Shown here one piece after another: positions 1 to 7,668 of a stretch of DNA of 18,422 nt. The notes beneath the pieces are model-generated. The model did no database searches. It had not been told where the DNA came from and saw only the letters and a list, made by a program, of their open reading frames with translations. The translations under genes were made by a program, and so were the position numbers. The first letter of the stretch is position 1; the number at the start of each line of letters is the position of its first letter. Origin of the DNA: Rhodobacterales bacterium (GTDB lineage Bacteria > Pseudomonadota > Alphaproteobacteria > Rhodobacterales > Rhodobacteraceae); the NCBI GenBank assembly GCA_013298675.1, contig JAAFIJ010000017.1, positions 1 to 18,422 on the forward strand. Direction: 5' to 3'.

Positions 1-735
1 TTCGTCGACCAGAATATAGCGAAACCAGCGCTGATACTGTTCTAGCACATCGGCGTGCTTTTGGAAAATCACCACGCAATGTAGCAAAAGATCACCAAAA
101 TCGGTGGCATTCAGGGTCCGCAGACGGTCTTGATACTGCTCATACAGTTCGGTTCCACGGTTGTTATAGGCGCTCGCCTCGGACGACGGCACCCGGTCGG
201 GCGTCATTGCGCGGTTTTTCCAACTGTCGATGATGCTGGCCAACATGCGCGCGGGCCAACGCTTTTCATCAATGTTGGCCGCAGCAATCAACTGCTTTAG
301 CAAGCGGATCTGGTCATCGGTGTCCAAAATGGTGAAGTTCGACTTCAACCCAACCAATTCAGCATGACGGCGCAAGATTTTCACCGAAAGCGAGTGAAAG
401 GTGCCCATCCAAGGCATGCCCTCGGCCACTTCGCCCAACAGCCGTCCGACCCGATTTTTCATCTCACGCGCGGCTTTGTTGGTAAACGTCACCGACAGAA
501 TTTCATTCGGGCGGCAGCGGCCCATTTGCAAAAGATGCACAATCCGCGACGTCAAAGCCTTGGTTTTGCCAGTGCCCGCACCAGCAAGCATCAAAACCGG
601 GCCATCCATAGCCTCGACCGCCGCGCGTTGGGCGGGGTTCAGATCATCAAGATAGGGCGCGGGCCGCGCGGCGATCGCGCGTTGCGACAGGGGAACTGCC
701 GCGGCAAATGCATCATGATCATCATATTCGTTCAT
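1..735 (-). CDS. uvrD: UvrD/PcrA-type ATP-dependent DNA helicase, N-terminal part (cut by window edge)
   Basis: Superfamily 1 DNA helicase that unwinds DNA 3'-to-5' using ATP, in nucleotide excision and mismatch repair in this family. Only the first 245 residues are present; the reading frame is open to base 1 on the minus strand. Visible motifs are a Q-motif-like LNPAQRAAV at about residues 32-40, Walker A GAGTGKT at 52-58, motif Ia TFTNKAAREMK at about 83-93, GTFHS at 111-115, and DFGDLLL at about 212-218. The sequence ends at ILVDE, which is the beginning of motif II (normally VDEFQDTN), so the cut is the window edge and not a truncation. The ATG at 735 gives MNEYDDHD and has no strong Shine-Dalgarno. 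The acidic N-terminal extension before LNPAQ is common in alphaproteobacterial homologues. It lies 62 bases downstream of the marR gene on the same strand. UvrD and PcrA are not distinguishable here; Rep is less likely. Confidence 0.93.
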   Translation of the reverse strand, partial: MNEYDDHDAFAAAVPLSQRAIAARPAPYLDDLNPAQRAAVEAMDGPVLMLAGAGTGKTKALTSRIVHLLQMGRCRPNEILSVTFTNKAAREMKNRVGRLLGEVAEGMPWMGTFHSLSVKILRRHAELVGLKSNFTILDTDDQIRLLKQLIAAANIDEKRWPARMLASIIDSWKNRAMTPDRVPSSEASAYNNRGTELYEQYQDRLRTLNATDFGDLLLHCVVIFQKHADVLEQYQRWFRYILVDE

Positions 736-767
736 CCGGCAAATCTAGCCTGCCTTTTGATCGAGTT

Positions 768-782
768 AAAGAAGTGTTCTTT
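768..782 (-). other. Small AT-rich inverted repeat between marR and uvrD
   Basis: AAAGAA-GTG-TTCTTT, a perfect 6-bp inverted repeat with a 3-base loop, lies between the marR stop and the uvrD start. It is A/T-rich and has no clear T-tract, so it would be a weak terminator at best. It could also be an operator for uvrD. Function is unknown. Confidence 0.3.
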
Positions 783-797
783 GATTGTTCGCGTATT

Positions 798-1358
798 TCA
801 GCCGTTTTCGGAATAAACCTTGCGGATTTCGGCGCTGTAACGCTGAAAGAGTGTGCTGAATGCCGCGATGTCGGCCTCGGACCAGTCCTGAAACACCCCG
901 ATCATCTTTTGCCACTTGCGGTCAACAATGGCGCGAAACGTCGATTTCGCCAGCTCGGTTTGCTGCAACACGATCTTGCGGCCATCGGTCTGATCGGCAG
1001 TCCTGACGAGATAGCCCTTGTCAATCAGGTCGGCCGCCGTGCGGCTTGCACGTGAAGGATCGACGCCCAATTCTTCGGCCAACAGACCCACCGTCGCCGG
1101 TTGTGCCATACAGTGGCCAACGCCGGATTCGATCCTTAGGATGGCGGTCATTGCCGAAAAGTGACTAAGTTCAATCTCCAGCCCCAACTCCGCGATCAAA
1201 CGCAAAGGGAGTTCCCCCTTCAGCGTCATGCGGTGCCAAGCGAACATCGCATGATCAAAGGCCAAAAGCTGTGCAGCCGCCGCATCTGAAAAACCGACGC
1301 TTGTCAGTTTTTCGGGCAAGCCTTGATTGAAGTGTGCGGGCAGTGGTGTTTTTTGCAT
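798..1358 (-). CDS. MarR-family transcriptional regulator
   Basis: Winged helix-turn-helix regulator of about 186 residues, expected to act as a cytoplasmic dimer. The recognition region is visible at about residues 88-119 (TVGLLAEELGVDPSRASRT, then a helix ending DKGYLVR), followed by the typical MarR wing DQTDGRK at about 122-128. Long helices on both sides fit a MarR dimer interface. The frame can be extended to a GTG at 1385, but no ribosome-binding site precedes it. The ATG at 1358 is preceded by AGGA about 4 bases upstream and is preferred. It is divergent from a DHA2-type exporter, the classical arrangement in which a MarR protein represses the exporter and itself until a toxic ligand binds. 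The ligand cannot be read from sequence. Confidence 0.85.
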   Translation of the reverse strand: MQKTPLPAHFNQGLPEKLTSVGFSDAAAAQLLAFDHAMFAWHRMTLKGELPLRLIAELGLEIELSHFSAMTAILRIESGVGHCMAQPATVGLLAEELGVDPSRASRTAADLIDKGYLVRTADQTDGRKIVLQQTELAKSTFRAIVDRKWQKMIGVFQDWSEADIAAFSTLFQRYSAEIRKVYSENG

Positions 1359-1405
1359 GGCTTCCTGTGGCGCAATTTTCGGCACAAGTCAATTATGTGC
1401 TAAAA

Positions 1406-1428
1406 ACATATGTGTGCTGTTGACATGT
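1406..1428. promoter_or_regulatory. Candidate MarR operator in the divergent promoter
   Basis: Two short palindromes, ACATATGT (1406-1413) and ACATGT (1423-1428), lie 9 bases apart in the marR/exporter intergenic region. The second overlaps the TTGACA hexamer of the putative exporter promoter, so a bound repressor would block it. MarR proteins usually bind A/T-rich palindromes in such divergent spacers. The assignment rests on position and symmetry only. Confidence 0.35.
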
Positions 1429-1448
1429 AAATATGCTGGCCGTAGCAA
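1420..1448 (+). promoter_or_regulatory. Putative sigma70-type promoter of the DHA2 exporter
   Basis: TTGACA (1420-1425), a perfect -35, is followed after 17 bases by TAGCAA (1443-1448), a weak -10 with 3 of 6 matches. Initiation near 1455 would give a short leader to the ATG at 1493. This is one reason for rejecting the upstream ATG at 1433, which would lie inside the promoter. Confidence 0.4.
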
Positions 1449-1492
1449 GTACGTCTCTGGCGCCATTGCGCCACGCAAAATGTAGGTTTCAG

Positions 1493-2986
1493 ATGAATTC
1501 TCCCGCTACTCCCCAAACTGCCCAGACCGGGTCCACCATGCTGGTCATCGTTTCCATCGGCCTGCTACTGTTGCTGGCGTCGCTTGATCAGACCATCGTG
1601 TCAACGGCCCTGCCAACCATCGTGGCAGACCTTGGCGGGTTAGAGCATCTTAGCTGGGTTTTCACCGCCTATATTCTGTCGTCAACCGTTGTGGCCCCGC
1701 TCTATGGCAAACTGGGCGACCTTTATGGCCGCCGCTCGATGGTCTTCGTGTCGGTCGGTTTGTTCCTACTGGGTTCCGCCATGTGCGGATTTTCCAACTC
1801 AATGACCATGTTGATCGTTTCGCGCACCGTTCAGGGATTGGGCGGCGGCGGTTTGTTCGTATTGGCACTGTCAGTGGTGGGTGACGTGATCGCGCCGAAA
1901 GATCGCGGCAAGGTCCAAGGCATGTTCGCAGCCGTTTTCTCGTTGTCGTCCGTAATTGGCCCGCTGGCCGGTGGCTGGTTTGTCGAAGTTGCCTCGTGGA
2001 ACTGGATCTTCTTTATCAATATTCCATTGGGCGCGATTGCTGTTGCGGTGTTTGCCTCTAGCTTTGGGGCAAAAGCCGAACGGGTCAGCCACAAGATTGA
2101 CTGGGCCGGCGCCGCGGCGCTGTCCATCGCCTTGTCCGCGCTTATTTTGGTATCAAGCTTGGGGGGTAAGGATTTGCCATGGAACGGCGCGCTGACCTGG
2201 GGCGTAGTTGCAGCGGGTTTTGCCGCCTTGGTTGCCTTCATCATGATAGAGCGCGTGGCAGAAGAGCCGATCCTGCCGCTTGAGCTGTTCAATCTGAACG
2301 TCTTTTCTGTAACGTCGGTGATCGGGTTTCTAACCGGTGCTGCCATGCTGGGGATCATCAGCTTTTTGCCGATCTTTTTGCAGATCGCCCAAGGGTACAC
2401 GCCGACAAACTCTGGCTTCATGTTGATTCCAATGACGGTTGGCATCCTGTCTACCTCTACTTTTGCCGGTATCTACATGGGAAAAACCGGGCGCTACCGG
2501 ATGCTGCCGATGTGTGGGACCGCCGCGATGGCGTTTGGCGCGTTCTTGATGACCTTTTTGGACGTGCAAACCAGCGCTTTTTACTTTGCGGCTGCCCTGT
2601 TGATTTTCGGGACAGGCATGGGGTTCATCTTTCCCGTCGTCACAACCGCCGTCCAAAACGCCGTGCCGCGCCAGCAGATGGGCACGGCCACGGCTTCAGG
2701 TGTGATGTTTCGTCAAATTGGCGGTTCGGTATCGGTTGCGATTTTTGGCGCGCTATTTGCGCAAAGGATGGCTGGAATTCCTGGTCTGCCAGCGGGCAGC
2801 GAGATCGCTCCGCATGCGCTTGCCGCCTTGCCCACCGAAATGCGTGCCCAAGTGGCCGAAGGGATCGTCTTTGCGTTGCACCCGATTTATTGGATTGTCA
2901 TGGTACTTGCTTTGATCGGCTTTGCGTTTTCGCTTGTATTAAAGGAAATCCCGCTGGTGAACAGACACGTGCCCAAGGGTGAATAG
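1493..2986 (+). CDS. MFS drug exporter, DHA2 (EmrB/QacA-like) family
   Basis: Inner-membrane proton-driven multidrug efflux transporter of 497 residues, the usual size of the 14-TM DHA2 family. Visible motifs are LDQTIVSTALPTI at about residues 31-43 (DHA2 motif D1), motif A as GKLGDLYGRR at 72-81, RTVQGLGGGG at 111-120, and motif C as SSVIGPLAGGW at about 152-162 (antiporter motif). WNWIFFINIPLG follows at about 169-180, a DHA2 hallmark. Strongly hydrophobic segments continue to the C-terminus. The frame opens at an ATG at 1433, but TAGG at 1483-1486 sits 6 bases before the ATG at 1493, and the 1433 start would lie within the putative promoter, so 1493 is chosen. The adjacent divergent MarR protein is its probable repressor. 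Substrate unknown. No periplasmic adaptor gene lies beside it, so it probably works without a tripartite partner. Confidence 0.9.
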   Translation: MNSPATPQTAQTGSTMLVIVSIGLLLLLASLDQTIVSTALPTIVADLGGLEHLSWVFTAYILSSTVVAPLYGKLGDLYGRRSMVFVSVGLFLLGSAMCGFSNSMTMLIVSRTVQGLGGGGLFVLALSVVGDVIAPKDRGKVQGMFAAVFSLSSVIGPLAGGWFVEVASWNWIFFINIPLGAIAVAVFASSFGAKAERVSHKIDWAGAAALSIALSALILVSSLGGKDLPWNGALTWGVVAAGFAALVAFIMIERVAEEPILPLELFNLNVFSVTSVIGFLTGAAMLGIISFLPIFLQIAQGYTPTNSGFMLIPMTVGILSTSTFAGIYMGKTGRYRMLPMCGTAAMAFGAFLMTFLDVQTSAFYFAAALLIFGTGMGFIFPVVTTAVQNAVPRQQMGTATASGVMFRQIGGSVSVAIFGALFAQRMAGIPGLPAGSEIAPHALAALPTEMRAQVAEGIVFALHPIYWIVMVLALIGFAFSLVLKEIPLVNRHVPKGE

Positions 2987-3009
2987 GCATCCAAACCAGA
3001 CGCAAGTTT

Positions 3010-3049
3010 GAACGTGAAATGGGGGCATCTGCCCCCATTTTTTTCGTTC
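3010..3049 (+). terminator. Rho-independent terminator after the exporter gene
   Basis: AAATGGGGGC (3017-3026) pairs perfectly with GCCCCCATTT (3031-3040) around a 4-base loop, followed by four more T (3041-3044). Flanking GAACG (3010-3014) and CGTTC (3045-3049) extend the symmetry. The T-tract makes it act on plus-strand transcripts. It insulates pyruvate carboxylase from the exporter transcript. Confidence 0.9.
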
Positions 3050-3053
3050 GATT

Positions 3054-3071
3054 TCATATCACTTGATATGA
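3054..3071. promoter_or_regulatory. 18-bp perfect palindrome upstream of pyruvate carboxylase (candidate operator)
   Basis: TCATATCA-CT-TGATATGA, 8-bp perfect arms with a 2-base spacer, lies just after the terminator and about 140 bases before the pyc start. It has no T-tract of its own. It looks like a dimeric regulator site, but no protein can be assigned. Confidence 0.45.
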
Positions 3072-3130
3072 TGTCCATTTTGGGAAAAACACCTTCGCAA
3101 AAATGTCAAAAAACGGCGAATCCAGCACTT

Positions 3131-3147
3131 GCGCTGCGCTGCAGCGT
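3131..3147. promoter_or_regulatory. PhaR-type site (CTGC-N3-GCAG) upstream of pyc
   Basis: CTGC-GCT-GCAG at 3134-3144 matches the core CTGC-N3-GCAG reported, as I recall, for Rhodobacter PhaR. Flanks extend it to a 17-bp near-palindrome (GCGCTGC / GCAGCGT, 6 of 7 paired). It lies 68-78 bases before the pyc start. Weak hexamers TTGCGC (3129-3134) and TAATGT (3151-3156), 16 bases apart, would place it in a promoter spacer, but those hexamers are poor matches. Confidence 0.4.
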
Positions 3148-3211
3148 CCTTAATGTGCCCCTAAGGTGCGAAAGCACGCGTCTGCTCGCGATTATGGAAC
3201 GGGGTGCTCTG

Positions 3212-6200
3212 ATGACCAACTTCAAAAAAATCTTGATCGCCAACCGCGGTGAAATTGCCATTCGCGTGATGCGCGCCGCAAACGAGATGGGCAAGAAGAC
3301 AGTCGCGGTTTACGCCGAAGAGGATAAGCTGGGACTGCACCGGTTCAAAGCAGACGAAGCCTATCTGATTGGTGAGGGATTGTCGCCCGTTGGTGCCTAT
3401 CTTTCTATCCCGGAAATCATCCGGGTTGCCAAAGAATGCGGCGCCGACGCGATCCATCCGGGCTACGGTCTGCTGTCCGAAAACCCCGACTTTGTAGAGG
3501 CATGTGAACAGGCAGGCATAACCTTTATCGGCCCAAAAGCCGAAACCATGCGCGCCCTTGGCGACAAAGCAAGTGCACGCCGCGTCGCCATGGAGGCCGG
3601 CGTTCCGGTTATCCCCGCGACCGAAGTTTTGGGCGATGACTTTGACGCAATCCGGAAAGAGGCGGCCGAAGTTGGCTATCCCTTGATGCTTAAGGCGTCT
3701 TGGGGCGGCGGCGGGCGCGGCATGCGCCCCATTCTGGGACCGGACGAACTGGCCGATAAAGTCCGTGAAGGCCGACGTGAAGCAGAAGCCGCTTTTGGCA
3801 ACGGCGAAGGTTATCTTGAAAAGATGATCATCCGTGCGCGCCACGTAGAGGTTCAGATCCTGGGTGACAAGCATGGGGCGATTTACCACCTGTTTGAACG
3901 CGACTGCACCGTTCAGCGCCGCAATCAAAAGGTCGTTGAGCGCGCGCCGGCCCCCTATCTGACCGAAGCACAGCGCGCCGAGGTTTGCGAATTGGGCCGC
4001 AGGATTTGCGCCCATGTTGGCTATGAATGCGCGGGCACCGTCGAATTCCTGATGGATATGGACAATCAGCAGTTCTATTTCATCGAAGTGAACCCCCGAG
4101 TTCAAGTGGAACACACGGTTACCGAACAGGTCACCGGGATCGACATCGTTCAGGCACAGATCCTCATTGCAGAAGGTAAAACTTTGGCCGAGGCCACTGG
4201 CATGGCGTCGCAAGCAGACATCCGCCTTCATGGCCACGCGCTTCAGTGCCGCGTCACCACCGAAGATCCTCAGAACAACTTTATCCCGGACTATGGCCGC
4301 TTGACTGCCTATCGTTCCGCGACCGGAAACGGCATTCGTCTAGACGGCGGCACGGCGTATGCGGGATCGGTCATTACGCGCTACTATGACTCTTTGCTGG
4401 TCAAGGTCACCGCTTGGGCCCCGACCCCACAAGCCACGATCAACCGCATGGACCGCGCCCTGCGCGAGTTTCGTATCCGCGGCGTTTCCACCAATATCGA
4501 ATTTGTGATCAACTTGCTCAAGCATCCGACCTTTCTGGATGACACCTACACAACCAAGTTTATCGACACGACCCCTGCCCTGTTCCACTTTAAAAAACGC
4601 CGCGACCGGGCGACAAAGATTCTGACCTATATCGCGGATATCACCGTGAACGGGCACCCAGAGACCGCAGGCAGGCCGAAACCACACGCCGAGGCCCGCA
4701 CCCCGCGTGCGCCAAAACCGATGGCAGAGCCCGCGATGGGCACGCGCAACCTGTTGGAACAAAAGGGCCCGCAGGCCGTAGCCGATTGGCTTGCCAAGCA
4801 AAAAAAGGTGTTGCTCACCGACACGACGATGCGCGATGGCCACCAGTCGCTGTTGGCGACGCGGATGCGTTCCATTGATATGATCAAGGTTGCCCCCGCC
4901 TATGCGGCCAACCTGCCACAGCTGTTTTCTGTCGAATGTTGGGGCGGGGCCACGTTTGATGTGGCCTACCGGTTCTTGCAGGAATGTCCGTGGCAGCGCC
5001 TGCGCGATTTGCGCGCCGCCATGCCAAACCTGATGACACAAATGTTGCTGCGCGCCTCTAACGGGGTGGGATACACCAACTATCCTGACAACGTTGTGCA
5101 AGGATTTGTGAAACAAGCGGCCCTGACGGGTGTCGATGTGTTCCGGGTGTTCGACAGCCTCAACTGGGTTGAAAACATGCGCGTTGCAATGGACGCTGTG
5201 AATGAGGCGGGCAAGGTTTGCGAAGGCACCGTTTGCTATACCGGTGACATTCTGGACCCGGCACGCGCCAAGTATGATCTGCATTACTATGTCAGCCGAG
5301 GCAAAGAGCTAAAGTCTGCCGGTGCCCATATCTTGGGTCTAAAGGATATGGCGGGTCTTTTGAAACCTGCTGCGGCCAAGATCCTGATCAAGGCTCTAAA
5401 GCAAGAGGTTGGCCTGCCGATCCATTTCCACACGCATGATACCAGCGGTGCGGCTGCGGCAACCATTCTGGCGGCTTGCGATGCGGGCGTTGATGCTGTG
5501 GACGCCGCGATGGATGCGTTTTCGGGTGGCACGTCGCAGCCCTGCCTTGGCTCGATCGTCGAGGCACTGCGCCATACAGAGCGCGATACAGGTCTTGATA
5601 TTTCGGCCATCCGCCAAATCTCTAACTATTGGGAAGGCGTGCGGGGCCAATATGCGGCGTTCGAATCCGGCATCCCTGCCCCTGCGTCCGAGGTTTATCT
5701 GCATGAAATGCCCGGCGGTCAGTTCACCAACCTAAAAGCCCAAGCGCGCAGCCTTGGGATGGAAGAGCGTTGGCACGAAGTCGCGCAAGCCTATGCCGAC
5801 GCCAACCAGATGTTTGGCGACATTGTCAAAGTGACCCCATCGTCCAAAGTTGTGGGTGACATGGCCCTGATGATGGTGGCCCAAAACCTGACTCGCGCGC
5901 AGGTTGAAGATCCTGCGGTTGATGTCGCCTTCCCTGAATCCGTCGTGGACATGCTGAAAGGCAGCATTGGGCAACCACATGGCGGTTGGCCCCCTGGCAT
6001 CACCAAAAAGGTGCTGAAAGGCGAGGCCGCCTCTACCGCGCGCCCCGGTGCTGAACTTGCACCCGTCGATGTCGAAGCCGTCCGCAGCAAGCTGTCCGCC
6101 GAACTGGCGGGCTTCAAGGTCGATGATGAAGATCTGAACGGATATCTGATGTATCCTAAGGTGTTTCTGGATTACATGGGCCGACACAAAGCTTACGGCC

Positions 6201-6652
6201 CCGTGCGCACGCTGCCGACGCGGACATTCTTTTATGGAATGTCGCCGGGCGAAGAGATCACATCAGAAATTGATCCGGGCAAGTTGCTGGAAATTCGCCT
6301 GCAAGCGGTCGGCGAAACCACCGATGATGGTGACGTCAAAGTTTTCTTTGAACTGAACGGTCAGCCACGTGTGATCAAAGTGCCGAACCGTGCCATCAAG
6401 GCGCAAGCGGCAGTGAAACCAAAGGCCGTCGAAGGCAACCCGGCCCATATCGGCGCACCAATGCCAGGGTCGATCGCCTCTGTCGCTGTGGTTGCGGGGC
6501 AAAAGGTCAATGCGGGGGATTTGCTGTTGACCATTGAAGCGATGAAAATGGAAACCGGCATCCACGCCGACCGTGCGGCGGTGGTCAAAGTGCTGCACGT
6601 ACACCCCGGCAGTCAGATTGACGCCAAGGATCTGTTGATCGAGTTAGAATGA
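3212..6652 (+). CDS. pyc: Pyruvate carboxylase (biotin-dependent, single-chain)
   Basis: Carboxylates pyruvate to oxaloacetate with ATP and bicarbonate, refilling the TCA cycle; cytoplasmic, normally a tetramer. The 1146 residues match the single-chain family. Domains in order: biotin carboxylase at about 1-450 (KILIANRGEIAIRV at 6-19, HPGYGLLSEN at 82-91, glycine-rich ATP loop GGGGRGM at 165-171, EVNPRVQVEHTVTE at 292-305); carboxyltransferase from about 530 (LLTDTTMRDGHQS near 534-546, the metal-site Lys region GLKDMAG, HFHTHDTSG); and a C-terminal biotinyl domain with EAMKMETG, the biotinylated Lys being 1112, 34 residues from the end. The frame is open back to 3008, through the terminator, so that start is wrong. 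ATG 3212 follows GGGG at 3201-3204 with 7 bases spacing and gives MTNFKKILIANRG. An ATG at 3194 is an alternative. It has its own leader and ends in a hairpin. Confidence 0.97.
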   Translation: MTNFKKILIANRGEIAIRVMRAANEMGKKTVAVYAEEDKLGLHRFKADEAYLIGEGLSPVGAYLSIPEIIRVAKECGADAIHPGYGLLSENPDFVEACEQAGITFIGPKAETMRALGDKASARRVAMEAGVPVIPATEVLGDDFDAIRKEAAEVGYPLMLKASWGGGGRGMRPILGPDELADKVREGRREAEAAFGNGEGYLEKMIIRARHVEVQILGDKHGAIYHLFERDCTVQRRNQKVVERAPAPYLTEAQRAEVCELGRRICAHVGYECAGTVEFLMDMDNQQFYFIEVNPRVQVEHTVTEQVTGIDIVQAQILIAEGKTLAEATGMASQADIRLHGHALQCRVTTEDPQNNFIPDYGRLTAYRSATGNGIRLDGGTAYAGSVITRYYDSLLVKVTAWAPTPQATINRMDRALREFRIRGVSTNIEFVINLLKHPTFLDDTYTTKFIDTTPALFHFKKRRDRATKILTYIADITVNGHPETAGRPKPHAEARTPRAPKPMAEPAMGTRNLLEQKGPQAVADWLAKQKKVLLTDTTMRDGHQSLLATRMRSIDMIKVAPAYAANLPQLFSVECWGGATFDVAYRFLQECPWQRLRDLRAAMPNLMTQMLLRASNGVGYTNYPDNVVQGFVKQAALTGVDVFRVFDSLNWVENMRVAMDAVNEAGKVCEGTVCYTGDILDPARAKYDLHYYVSRGKELKSAGAHILGLKDMAGLLKPAAAKILIKALKQEVGLPIHFHTHDTSGAAAATILAACDAGVDAVDAAMDAFSGGTSQPCLGSIVEALRHTERDTGLDISAIRQISNYWEGVRGQYAAFESGIPAPASEVYLHEMPGGQFTNLKAQARSLGMEERWHEVAQAYADANQMFGDIVKVTPSSKVVGDMALMMVAQNLTRAQVEDPAVDVAFPESVVDMLKGSIGQPHGGWPPGITKKVLKGEAASTARPGAELAPVDVEAVRSKLSAELAGFKVDDEDLNGYLMYPKVFLDYMGRHKAYGPVRTLPTRTFFYGMSPGEEITSEIDPGKLLEIRLQAVGETTDDGDVKVFFELNGQPRVIKVPNRAIKAQAAVKPKAVEGNPAHIGAPMPGSIASVAVVAGQKVNAGDLLLTIEAMKMETGIHADRAAVVKVLHVHPGSQIDAKDLLIELE

Positions 6653-6659
6653 GTTTGTG

Positions 6660-6685
6660 CGGGCGCCTAGTGCGGGTGCCCGTTT
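6660..6685 (+). terminator. Likely terminator after pyc
   Basis: CGGGCGCC (6660-6667) pairs with GGTGCCCG (6675-6682), with one G-U wobble and a 7-base loop, followed by a short T run. It starts 8 bases after the pyc stop. The convergent lysR gene ends 30 bases further on. The short T-tract keeps confidence moderate. Confidence 0.6.
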
Positions 6686-6714
6686 CCGCTTTGACGCGTG
6701 ACAATCTGAAAACG

Positions 6715-7665
6715 CTAAAGTACCCGCAACTGCGCCTTCATCCAGGGCCAGTTCTGCAAAGCGGGTTCCACCACTTGAGCTGCCACCAACCCACGCAACA
6801 AACCCGCAACTTGCGTGGGCACTCCCTTTAACACACCGACCCTTGCCGAGAGCGACAATGTGCGTTCCAGCGGTGCAAAAGGCAGCGGAAAGACCTCTAT
6901 CTGGGTGCTAAATCGGGCCGCATGATGCAGCGCGAGGGGCGTCAAAATAGTCCAGCCTTGCCCGCCCGCGACCATGGCAATGATGGCATTATAGCTGTCG
7001 AGTTCAAAGCGGTGGGCGAGGCGAATGTTTTGGCGCGCCAAATGGCCAGCGATCTGACGGCCCATCAGATGACGCCCGGTGTATTGGATCAACGGCAAAT
7101 CGCCCCCCAAAGACCGCCCTTTTGGCACAACGGCGACAAAAGGTTCAATCAACAGCGGGTGAACTTCTCGTTCTGCATCGTCGGGTGTTTCCGACCCCAG
7201 ATCAGCCGCAGCCACCAGATCAAGGGCGCGTGCATCAAGCTGGTCCAGCAGACGGTGACTGGCCCCTGTCTCTAGCAAGAAGCGACAGCCTCTCAACTCT
7301 TGCGCCAGCAACGACAGCAATTGCGGTGTCACCTCGGCATCAAAATCTTCAATCATCCCTAGCCGCAAGGTCGTCAGCCCAGAAAGTTCTGCCACAGCTA
7401 GTTCTGCCCGCGCCTCGGCCTCGGCGTTCAGCATGGTTTGGGCATGACGGCGAAACATAAACCCAGCGGGCGTCAGATTCATCGGACGGGCGGACCGGTC
7501 GAGCAAAACCGCGCCCAACGCCACTTCAAGACTGGTCAATTGCTGGCTGATCGCCGAAGGACTGACCCCAAGACGCTTGGCCGCTGCGGAAATGGCGTGT
7601 TCCTCGGCCACGGCCAAGAACACCTCTGCCCCCCAAAGCGTCACCCGGCCTGTCGCCTCTGCCAT
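6715..7665 (-). CDS. LysR-family transcriptional regulator next to phaR
   Basis: A 316-residue regulator with the standard LysR plan: an N-terminal winged HTH at about residues 12-66 (FLAVAEEHAISAAAKRLG, then SPSAISQQLTSLE, LLDRSARPMNLTPAG) and an effector-binding domain from about 92 (TTLRLGMIEDFDAEVTPQL). LysR proteins bind DNA as tetramers and respond to small metabolites; the effector is unknown here. The ATG is only 3 bases after the phaR stop, so it is probably co-transcribed with and translationally coupled to phaR. No good Shine-Dalgarno is visible at the junction. It is convergent with pyc. The position suggests a role in carbon storage or central carbon control, but that is inference from neighbourhood. 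Many LysR genes are divergent from their target; this one is not, so the target is unclear. Confidence 0.85.
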   Translation of the reverse strand: MAEATGRVTLWGAEVFLAVAEEHAISAAAKRLGVSPSAISQQLTSLEVALGAVLLDRSARPMNLTPAGFMFRRHAQTMLNAEAEARAELAVAELSGLTTLRLGMIEDFDAEVTPQLLSLLAQELRGCRFLLETGASHRLLDQLDARALDLVAAADLGSETPDDAEREVHPLLIEPFVAVVPKGRSLGGDLPLIQYTGRHLMGRQIAGHLARQNIRLAHRFELDSYNAIIAMVAGGQGWTILTPLALHHAARFSTQIEVFPLPFAPLERTLSLSARVGVLKGVPTQVAGLLRGLVAAQVVEPALQNWPWMKAQLRVL

Positions 7666-7668
7666 GGT

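Noticed and set aside
364..1055. Plus-strand frames over the left end
   Set aside because: They are antisense to the helicase and MarR genes, whose motifs are unambiguous.
3008..3211. Extended N-terminus of pyruvate carboxylase
   Set aside because: The extension would translate through the exporter terminator and both regulatory palindromes. The family N-terminus and the GGGG ribosome site support 3212.
3161..5284. Minus-strand frames opposite pyruvate carboxylase (3161-4237 and 4340-5284)
   Set aside because: Antisense shadows of a well-supported gene, with no recognisable domain or ribosome site.
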